From: Coprococcus sp.
GTDB taxonomy: Bacteria; Bacillota; Clostridia; Lachnospirales; Lachnospiraceae
Assembly: GCA_016296785.1 (NCBI GenBank)
Contig: JAEDHX010000053.1
Span: 1-14,430, forward strand
Direction of reading: 5' to 3'
DNA length: 14,430 nt
Numbering within the stretch: position 1 is the first letter of the stretch; each line of letters begins with the position of its first letter. The notes below the pieces were generated by a model that had not been told where the DNA came from, ran no database searches, and worked only from the letters and a program-made list of their open reading frames with translations. Positions 1 to 6,069 of the stretch are shown piece after piece. Position numbers and translations under genes: made by a program.

Positions 1-262
1 CAGAAGCGAGGGCTTTAGTGAAGGCAGAAGCGAGGGCTTTAGTGAAGGCAGAAGCAAAGGTCTCAATGAAGGCGAGATAAATATGCTGGTTAAAACTGTA
101 GTTGCCATGATTAGGAAGAATATGGCGGTAGAAGAAATTGCAGAATTAACAGATGCGTCTGAAGAGCAGATAAATAATATAGCTTCTGTTGTAAATGATT
201 TTTCTCCGGAATGTGATAGGGATAAGATTGTTGAGGAATATATAAAGCGTTTTATGCCATAA
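1..262 (+). CDS. C-terminus of Rpn/PD-(D/E)XK family nuclease (transposase-like), 5'-truncated
   Basis: This is the tail of a gene that begins before the window; it reads in frame from base 2 to the TAA at 260-262. The visible ~86 residues start with three 8-residue repeats of the type RSEGFSEG. They are followed by a helical segment (MLVKTVVAMIRKNMAVEEIA, then ELTDASEEQINNI) that resembles the small helix-turn-helix-like tail of Rpn recombination-promoting nucleases (TIGR01784-type, common in Lachnospiraceae). In that family the PD-(D/E)XK nuclease domain lies N-terminal and is thought to act on DNA; it is not visible here. The Glu/Gly repeat followed by a 'M-x-VEEIAELT' helix is typical of the family. 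I see no strong terminator before the next gene. The family call rests on the tail alone and is moderately sure. Confidence 0.6.
   Translation, partial: RSEGFSEGRSEGFSEGRSKGLNEGEINMLVKTVVAMIRKNMAVEEIAELTDASEEQINNIASVVNDFSPECDRDKIVEEYIKRFMP
2..73 (+). repeat. Three in-frame 24-bp tandem repeats
   Basis: Units lie at 2-25, 26-49 and 50-73. The first two are identical at the DNA level and begin AGAAGCGAGGGCTTTAGTGA; the third has drifted at several positions. Each unit encodes R-S-(E/K)-G-(F/L)-(S/N)-E-G. More units may lie upstream of the window. The repeat number is a whole-codon expansion and leaves the frame intact. Confidence 0.9.
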
Positions 263-285
263 CTTACAAATATTGCTCATAGCAA

Positions 286-307
286 AAATATTGAATACAA
301 ATAATAC
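286..307 (+). promoter_or_regulatory. AT-rich leader with possible promoter for the VWA-MoxR-LRR operon
   Basis: In the 59-nt gap after the nuclease gene a TTGCTC at 273-278 is followed after 17 nt by TACAAA (296-301), overlapping the alternative TAATAC at 302-307. Neither pair is close to consensus, so only a weak promoter can be suggested. Read-through from the nuclease gene is also possible since no terminator is apparent. Confidence 0.25.
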
Positions 308-321
308 TAGGGAAATAATAT

Positions 322-1638
322 ATGCTTCAGAATAATGATAATAAAGAACAAATCGAGCTGCTTGCGGATAAACTTCTGCAGCTTGCAAGGGATACAATAA
401 CAGTTCGTTTCAGGTTCTTTGATAATGCTATTTCAAGAATAAAAACAGAATACAGATATGGAATAGGCGGGGTATCCTCAAATGGTAATATAATATATAT
501 TGATCCTGCATTTTTGCTGAAAACATATATGGATGAACCCGGCATTGTTGTGAGAATATACCTTCATGTATTGCTTCATCTTGTATTCATGCATCAGCTT
601 CAATATGATAAGCTTGATGAAGAAATGTGGAATGTAGCAGCCGATATTGCAGTTGAAAATATTATTCTTGAGATGGATTTTTCTGCTGCATCATTATCAC
701 GTGATATTGAGGCGTCTGACCAGATTACAAAGCTATTAAAGCGTGTGGATTCATTGACTGCAGATAAGTTATATAGAGAATTTGTTGTAAATGGAATGTC
801 AATGGATGCAAAAAAGACATATAGAAGACTCTTTATGATAGATTATCATGATAGCTGGCGAGGGTCAGAAGAGATGTCGAACGAGATAATGATAAGTGAA
901 GATGATTGGAAAAAGATCGCGAGACGAATAAAAACAGAGCTTAGAACTTTTTCAAAGGATAAAGTAGGAATGGAGAGTCTTCTTACTAATGTTGATGAAG
1001 CTGTAAGAGAGAAATATAATTATCATAATATACTTCAGCGTTTTGTTGAAACAGGTGAAGAGATAAGGTTGAATGATGATGAATTCGATTATGTTTATTA
1101 CACATATGGATTATCAACATATGGGAATATGCCACTTATTGAGCCACTTGAATATAGGGAAGATAAGAAGGTAAAGGAAATTGTAATTGCAATTGATACT
1201 TCTGCTTCTGTAAGAGGCAAGACGGTAAAGAGCTTTGTGCAAAAGACATATGACATGCTAAAGCAGGAGGAGACATTTTTTAGAAAAATCAATATTCATA
1301 TCATTCAGTGTGATGCGCAGATACAATCTGATATTAAGATTGAGAATGATGATGACTTCCGGGAATTTATTGATAATGGTGAGATAAAGGGATTTGGAGC
1401 AACTGATTTCAGACCTGTTTTTGACTATGTTGATATGCTAAAGGAAAAAGGTGAGTTTGAAGATCTGAAGGGGATTATTTATTTTACTGATGGATATGGA
1501 ATATATCCTGAACGTATGCCTGATTATGATGTGATATTCACTTTTTTGAACGAGGATGATATGAGACAGCCTGTGCCGGGCTGGGCGATGAAGGTAATAA
1601 TAGAAGATAGTGAGATTGGTAATGAAGTACTTGACTAA
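322..1638 (+). CDS. VWA-like domain protein with DUF2201-type degenerate metallopeptidase domain
   Basis: A 438-residue soluble protein with no signal peptide or membrane segment. The N-terminal part (about 10-120) matches the putative-metallopeptidase (DUF2201 N-terminal) pattern: a helix with H82-V-L-L-H86 and H91, then W103-N-x-A-A-D-I-A. The canonical HExxH glutamate is valine here, so hydrolysis is doubtful. The C-terminal part (about 285-438) is a VWA-like domain with a MIDAS-type D292-T-S-A-S296, T361-D362 in GFGATDF, and D390 in the 'FTDG' strand, which suggests metal-dependent partner binding. An AGGGA ribosome site at 309-313 supports the ATG at 322. The gene is 58 nt upstream of a MoxR-like ATPase with no terminator between them. 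In MoxR/VWA pairs the ATPase typically remodels or loads a client through the VWA protein; the client here is unknown. Confidence 0.85.
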   Translation: MLQNNDNKEQIELLADKLLQLARDTITVRFRFFDNAISRIKTEYRYGIGGVSSNGNIIYIDPAFLLKTYMDEPGIVVRIYLHVLLHLVFMHQLQYDKLDEEMWNVAADIAVENIILEMDFSAASLSRDIEASDQITKLLKRVDSLTADKLYREFVVNGMSMDAKKTYRRLFMIDYHDSWRGSEEMSNEIMISEDDWKKIARRIKTELRTFSKDKVGMESLLTNVDEAVREKYNYHNILQRFVETGEEIRLNDDEFDYVYYTYGLSTYGNMPLIEPLEYREDKKVKEIVIAIDTSASVRGKTVKSFVQKTYDMLKQEETFFRKINIHIIQCDAQIQSDIKIENDDDFREFIDNGEIKGFGATDFRPVFDYVDMLKEKGEFEDLKGIIYFTDGYGIYPERMPDYDVIFTFLNEDDMRQPVPGWAMKVIIEDSEIGNEVLD

Positions 1639-1696
1639 TCATCTGTTATTAGCATAATAATAACTTTGTATGTATGGAATAAGGAGAAAAAGAAAG

Positions 1697-3211
1697 ATGA
1701 ATATTAATAGAGCAAAAGAAGATATCAAAAATACGGTTAAGATTTATTTGAAAAAAGATGAGTTCGGTGATTATCGAATTCCTGTAGAAAGACAGCGACC
1801 TGTATTTTTGCTTGGTGCTCCGGGTATTGGAAAAACAGCAATTATGGAACAGATAGCAGCAGAGCTTAATATTGCTCTTGTTTCATATTCCATGACTCAT
1901 CATACAAGACAGTCTGCACTTGGACTGCCTTTTATTAAAGAGAAGTCATATGGAGATATGAAGTATGATGTATCTGAGTACACCATGAGCGAGATAATAG
2001 CATCTATATATGAGACAATGGAGAAGTCCGGCGTGAAGGAAGGTATCCTTTTCCTTGATGAGATTAATTGTGTTTCGGAGACACTTGCGCCTTCAATGCT
2101 CCAGTTCCTGCAATACAAGGTGTTTGGAAAGCATAAGGTTCCTGATGGATGGGTTATCGTAACTGCAGGTAATCCGCCTATGTACAACAAGTCTGTCAGG
2201 GAATTTGATGTTGTTACAATGGACAGACTTAAGGTTATAGAAGTAGAGGCCGATTATGCAACCTGGAAGCAGTATGCTCTTGATAGGAATATAAATCCTG
2301 CAATTACAAGCTTTCTTGAGCTAAAGAAGGAGTTCTTTTATCATATGGAGACTACTGCAAAGGGCAGATCATATATTACAGCCCGTGGCTGGGAGGATTT
2401 GTCAGAGATTATTACTCTTTATGAAGAGGAAGGTCTTACTGTTGATGAAACAGTTGTTGATCAGTATATAAGAAATGATAATGTAATAAAGGAATTCTGT
2501 GCATATTATGATTTATATCAGAAATATAAGCATGACTACAAGGTAGATGAGATTTTATCAGGTAACATCACGGATATTGCAATAGAAAAAGCAAAGAAGG
2601 CTTCATTTGATGAGCGGTTATCTCTCCTAGGTATGCTGCTTGATAAGGTTCAGGCGGAGATTAAGGATGTAATTAATACTTCAGATTATCTGACAGAGCT
2701 TATGACACCATTAAAGGCAGTAAAAGTTGCTGCTGCAGATAATGGGAAGAATATAGCTGAGATATTAAAGCTTCAGGCAGAAGCAAAAGAGAAAATGATA
2801 AATAATATGTCATCAGCAAATGCTCTTACTAAGCAGGATAAGCTTAAGAATAAGCGCGTAATACGATTTATGACTGACCTTTATAAGGAGCTTGTTGCTA
2901 AGGATAAGACCTTTGGTAGTGAAGCATTTGATATTGTTAAGGCAAGATTTGATGCTCAGGTAGATGAAATGAAACAGGCCGTTGCTGTTTTGTCAGACAG
3001 GCTTCATAATATGTTTGAATTTGCAGGACTGGCTTTTGCAGATGGTAATGAGATGCTTATTCTTGTTACAGAGCTGACCGCAGGAAAATACAGTTCGAGA
3101 TATATAAGCACTTACGGATGTGAGGACTATCACAAATATAATAAGCTCTTAATGATAAGTGAAAGACAAAATGATATGAAGGAGAGTATCAAGCAGCTCG
3201 ATCTGCTATAA
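1697..3211 (+). CDS. MoxR-like AAA+ ATPase
   Basis: A 504-residue AAA+ ATPase of the MoxR/dynein-like class, cytoplasmic. In this numbering Walker A is GAPGIGKT (40-47), Walker B is ILFLDEIN (117-124), sensor 1 lies in TAGNPP (156-161), and a D-R-L follows (176-178). After the ATPase core (to about residue 270) the C-terminal ~230 residues look helical with no motif I recognise. An in-frame ATG exists at 1670, but AAGGAG at 1681-1686 lies 10 nt before the ATG at 1697, so the later start is chosen; the extra nine residues would be translated from the ribosome site itself. It sits between the VWA-like gene and the LRR gene in one operon and is expected to use ATP to act with the VWA protein. 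Longer than many MoxR proteins (about 310-380 residues). Confidence 0.88.
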   Translation: MNINRAKEDIKNTVKIYLKKDEFGDYRIPVERQRPVFLLGAPGIGKTAIMEQIAAELNIALVSYSMTHHTRQSALGLPFIKEKSYGDMKYDVSEYTMSEIIASIYETMEKSGVKEGILFLDEINCVSETLAPSMLQFLQYKVFGKHKVPDGWVIVTAGNPPMYNKSVREFDVVTMDRLKVIEVEADYATWKQYALDRNINPAITSFLELKKEFFYHMETTAKGRSYITARGWEDLSEIITLYEEEGLTVDETVVDQYIRNDNVIKEFCAYYDLYQKYKHDYKVDEILSGNITDIAIEKAKKASFDERLSLLGMLLDKVQAEIKDVINTSDYLTELMTPLKAVKVAAADNGKNIAEILKLQAEAKEKMINNMSSANALTKQDKLKNKRVIRFMTDLYKELVAKDKTFGSEAFDIVKARFDAQVDEMKQAVAVLSDRLHNMFEFAGLAFADGNEMLILVTELTAGKYSSRYISTYGCEDYHKYNKLLMISERQNDMKESIKQLDLL

Positions 3212-3216
3212 GATAT

Positions 3217-4122
3217 GTGATTATGCATATGATACGTTCAACGGAAATTGATAATATAAAAATAGAATATATTATTAACCAGGATATAGATGAGAGTATT
3301 ACTATTGTTGGTGTTAGAAATGTTGGCTCATCATTTTCTGTTCCTGAGGAGATAGACGGTCACAAAATAAAGATTATCGGTAAGAAAGCCTTTCTTGGCT
3401 GCAGGCTTTTAAGGCAGATTACAATTCCTGCCGGCATAGAAGAAATACAGGATTATGCATTTGCACAATGCTATAACTTAAGAACCGTAATTATTATGAA
3501 TAATAAAATATACTTCGGTAATGGTATATTCACGGAATGTAACATGATACAGGATATCTGTCTTGGCTATGAGGAACCTGATGATGTATCAGCTCTTCTT
3601 GGAACATTGATATACAGGCTTAAGGCTGAACATATACTCGTTGATGATTCGTGGGGTACAGAGTCATGGTTTGCAAAGTGGGATATGGAGCTGCTTGCAT
3701 ATTTGAAACAGGATGATGAAGAAGGGTACACTGATCTTGTACTTTGCGGTGAAGAGGATATACAGTATAGCCTTGAAGAATATATATGTAAAAAACGCAT
3801 TAATAAATCGGCTCTATGCCTTATCAGGCTTATGCATAACGGCATGCTGTCTAATGAGAATGAGAAGCTTATAAAGGATTACATCCTAAGTCATATTAAA
3901 GGGTGTAAGACAGATGAGGCCTGGCAGGCACTACTATCTGAGTTTTCAAATGATATCAATTATTTTAAATTATTTGCCGATATTGGAGGGATTAATTCAG
4001 ATAATATAGATGAGCTTTTAGCAGATATGGGGGAAGTATCCTCCGAGGCTAAGGTATTTCTTATGGATTATAAAAAGGACAATTTTAGTGCAGTAGATGC
4101 GTTTGATATTTTCTCCTTATAG
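3217..4122 (+). CDS. Cytoplasmic leucine-rich-repeat (LRR_5/BspA-like) protein
   Basis: About 301 residues. Residues ~38-118 carry LRR_5-type repeats: VPEEIDGHKIKIIGKKAFLG, then 'LRQITIPAGIEEIQDYAFA', then 'LRTVIIMNNKIYFGNGIFTE'. The remaining ~180 residues are acidic, helical and unrecognised. There is no signal peptide or anchor, although many BspA-like LRR proteins are exported. The reading begins at GTG 3217, five bases after the ATPase stop; ATG 3223 or ATG 3229 are equally possible because no clear ribosome site is seen, and translational coupling is likely. As third gene of the VWA-MoxR operon it may be the recognition or client subunit; that is inference from position. The stop at 4120-4122 lies directly before the terminator palindrome. 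Confidence 0.75.
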   Translation: MIMHMIRSTEIDNIKIEYIINQDIDESITIVGVRNVGSSFSVPEEIDGHKIKIIGKKAFLGCRLLRQITIPAGIEEIQDYAFAQCYNLRTVIIMNNKIYFGNGIFTECNMIQDICLGYEEPDDVSALLGTLIYRLKAEHILVDDSWGTESWFAKWDMELLAYLKQDDEEGYTDLVLCGEEDIQYSLEEYICKKRINKSALCLIRLMHNGMLSNENEKLIKDYILSHIKGCKTDEAWQALLSEFSNDINYFKLFADIGGINSDNIDELLADMGEVSSEAKVFLMDYKKDNFSAVDAFDIFSL

Positions 4123-4123
4123 G

Positions 4124-4178
4124 ATAAAAGAATAACCATTAACAGCAATATAAATGCTGTTAATGGTTATTCTTTTAT
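4124..4178. terminator. Bidirectional 24-bp palindromic terminator
   Basis: The arms 4124-4147 and 4155-4178 are perfect inverted complements (ATAAAAGAATAACC... outer part) around a 7-nt loop ATATAAA. The outer part is A-rich on the left and T-rich on the right, so it gives a U-tract in both directions. It starts two bases after the LRR stop and sits before the convergent hslO stop at 4213, so it can end both operons. Confidence 0.9.
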
Positions 4179-4212
4179 TATCTGTTATTTTTAGTATATG
4201 ATGTGATGCTTA

Positions 4213-5094
4213 CTATTTGATATTTGATAAAAGCATTTCCTGAAGGTCATCAGGGGAGAATATATAATGCTTTCCGCAGAATTGGCAGTTAACTTCAATA
4301 GGCTCATTATCTGCAAGCATATTTGCAATTTCTTTCTTTCCAAGACTTAATACTGCTTTATAATAGCGTTCCTTACTGCAATTACAGTGCCATTTTGCAG
4401 GAAGCTCATCCGTAATTACAACATCATAGCCTTCAAATATCTGGTTTATTATATCCATAGGAGTAAGACCTTTATCCAAAAGGGCTGTTATTGATGTGAA
4501 TTCTGAAAGCCTTTTTTCAAGGGTATCAATTAGCTCTTCTGAAGCAAATGGCATAAGCTGAATAATAAATCCACCTGCCTGTTTTACTGTATTATTCTTC
4601 TCCATTAATACACCGAGTGCTACGGAGGTAGGAATCTGTTCTGAGGTTGCAAAGTAATATGTTAAATCCTCTGCAATTTCTCCTGATACAAGCTGAGTCT
4701 GTCCTATATATGGCTCTTTTAGTCCGATATCCTTGATAACTGAAAGAACTCCAAGATCAAGAGCCTTTGCTACATCAAGCTTTCCTTTGTCGTTAGCGTG
4801 GAGTATTACTTCAGGATTGTTGACATATCCCTTTACTCCGCCATTTGCATCTGCAGTTACCGTAAGTCCGCCTATTGGACCGCTGCACTGAATCTGCAGG
4901 GTAAGAACGTCTGAATCATTCTTGCACTGTGCGCCCATAAGTACGCCTGCTGTAAGAAGTCTTCCAAGGGCAGCAGTAGCTACCGGACTAGTGTTGTGTA
5001 TACTGCGTGCTGTTTCTACAAGGTCTCTTGTTGTGCCTGCAAAGAATCTGACCTGATTATCTGCAGCCATTCCTCTTATTATATGATCACTCAT
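4213..5094 (-). CDS. hslO: Hsp33 redox-regulated chaperone
   Basis: A 293-residue protein of the usual Hsp33 length. Hsp33 is a cytosolic holdase switched on by oxidation: zinc is released from four cysteines, disulfides form and the protein unfolds to bind clients. The four cysteines are present as C237-x-C239 and C270-x-x-C273. Family signatures include 'AALGRLLTAGVLMG', 'LQIQCSGPIGGLTVTADANG' and 'VKGYVNNPEV'. The open frame extends upstream to 5211, but MSDHIIRG is the normal Hsp33 N-terminus and AAAGGAC lies ~10 nt before this ATG. The start overlaps the end of the methyltransferase gene by 8 nt (ATGAGTGA), implying translational coupling and one transcript. Confidence 0.97.
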   Translation of the reverse strand: MSDHIIRGMAADNQVRFFAGTTRDLVETARSIHNTSPVATAALGRLLTAGVLMGAQCKNDSDVLTLQIQCSGPIGGLTVTADANGGVKGYVNNPEVILHANDKGKLDVAKALDLGVLSVIKDIGLKEPYIGQTQLVSGEIAEDLTYYFATSEQIPTSVALGVLMEKNNTVKQAGGFIIQLMPFASEELIDTLEKRLSEFTSITALLDKGLTPMDIINQIFEGYDVVITDELPAKWHCNCSKERYYKAVLSLGKKEIANMLADNEPIEVNCQFCGKHYIFSPDDLQEMLLSNIK

Positions 5095-5929
5095 TTTCTG
5101 TATGTCCTTTCGTGTAGTATTTTCCTTCCTGCCATTTTTCTTTGGCAATAACATATATTCGTTCACTATCATCATTTGCCGGCTGTCTTGTAAATGCATC
5201 ATAAAGTGCAATTAGTTGAAGCCCTGATTGCTCTATGCAGCTTTTTATTTCATCAATTGTAAGACCGCGCTGATAGTGGAATTCCTGATATTTTCGGTAA
5301 ATGTTGTCTTCGCAGCAGGAGGAAGAGGTATTATTTATGTCACATTTGTCTGTTGTTGAATCTTTTATAAAAAGACTAAGTGCAAGCTCGTTAACATTGC
5401 TTTCCTCATCATAATAATTATCCCATATAAAGCTGACATCATCTCTATCTTCGGCGATAGTGCTGTCGGCCACCACGTCCTTGAAATAGTGGCGGGTTTT
5501 AAAGTCACATATAAACAGTCCGTCAGATTCAAGATAATTATTAACAAGGCGAAATACATCTGTAATCTCATCGGTATCTAATATATAGTTTAAGCTGTCA
5601 CAAACACAAATTATGGCATTTACTGTTCCAAACAATTCAAATTCCCGCATGTCCTGAAGAAGATAAAGGATTGAAGACAAATTCTTTTCGGTCTTCTTCT
5701 GATTTGCAATCTCGAGCATTTCCTCAGAATTATCTATGCCAATCATATCATATCCTGATGTGGCAAGAAGCTCTGTAATATTACCTGTTCCACAGCCAAG
5801 CTCTGCGATAAGACCTTTATTTATATTGTATTCATTTAACAGACTTATTATATATGTTGTCCATTCCTTGTAAGGAATGTTGTCCATTAGTTCGTCATAA
5901 ACCTGTGCAAAGCGTTCATATGCTTCCAT
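5087..5929 (-). CDS. Class I SAM-dependent methyltransferase
   Basis: A 280-residue cytosolic Rossmann-fold methyltransferase. Motif I is ELGCGTGN (43-50), the acidic residue after strand 2 is D66 in GIDNSEEM, motif III is LQDMREF (~91-97), and motif IV-like VCDSLNYI lies at ~109-116. The substrate cannot be read from the sequence. A low-complexity stretch with Ser-Ser-Ser-Cys-Cys near residue 200 looks like a lineage-specific loop. AAGGAG (5935-5940) lies 5 nt before the ATG. It is the first gene of a two-gene transcript with hslO, which it overlaps by 8 nt, so a link to oxidative or protein-quality stress is possible but unproven. Confidence 0.88.
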   Translation of the reverse strand: MEAYERFAQVYDELMDNIPYKEWTTYIISLLNEYNINKGLIAELGCGTGNITELLATSGYDMIGIDNSEEMLEIANQKKTEKNLSSILYLLQDMREFELFGTVNAIICVCDSLNYILDTDEITDVFRLVNNYLESDGLFICDFKTRHYFKDVVADSTIAEDRDDVSFIWDNYYDEESNVNELALSLFIKDSTTDKCDINNTSSSCCEDNIYRKYQEFHYQRGLTIDEIKSCIEQSGLQLIALYDAFTRQPANDDSERIYVIAKEKWQEGKYYTKGHTENE

Positions 5930-5971
5930 GATAACTCCTTATAATCATATTGCTGCTTACTTTATCTAAAT

Positions 5972-6000
5972 AGAGTAGCATATGAGTGATATATAGGCAA
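5972..6000 (-). promoter_or_regulatory. Promoter candidate for methyltransferase-hslO
   Basis: On the minus strand TTGCCT (5995-6000) and TACTCT (5972-5977) are separated by exactly 17 nt. This is a reasonable sigma-A-like match placed about 40 nt before the start codon. It lies back-to-back with the leuS promoter; nothing resembling a heat-shock CIRCE operator is visible. Confidence 0.45.
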
Positions 6001-6008
6001 GTGATTTA

Positions 6009-6036
6009 TTGACAAACAAATCATATGTGATAATAT
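6009..6036 (+). promoter_or_regulatory. Near-consensus sigma-A promoter for leuS
   Basis: TTGACA (6009-6014), a 16-nt spacer and TAATAT (6031-6036). Initiation near 6043 would leave an untranslated leader under 30 nt, with AGGAGG at 6055-6060 nine nt before the leuS ATG. There is no room for a T-box leader. Confidence 0.8.
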
Positions 6037-6069
6037 TATGAAAGGAAAAACTTGAGGAGGATATATTCC

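Noticed and set aside
2..73. CRISPR array
   Set aside because: Repeats are directly adjacent, have no spacers and are in-frame coding.
5095..5211. N-terminal extension of hslO (MHFMMHLQDS...)
   Set aside because: It is the methyltransferase 3' end read in another frame; MSDHIIRG with its own ribosome site is the normal Hsp33 start.
5930..6069. T-box riboswitch before leuS
   Set aside because: The promoter lies so close that the leader is under 30 nt; no antiterminator or specifier structure fits.
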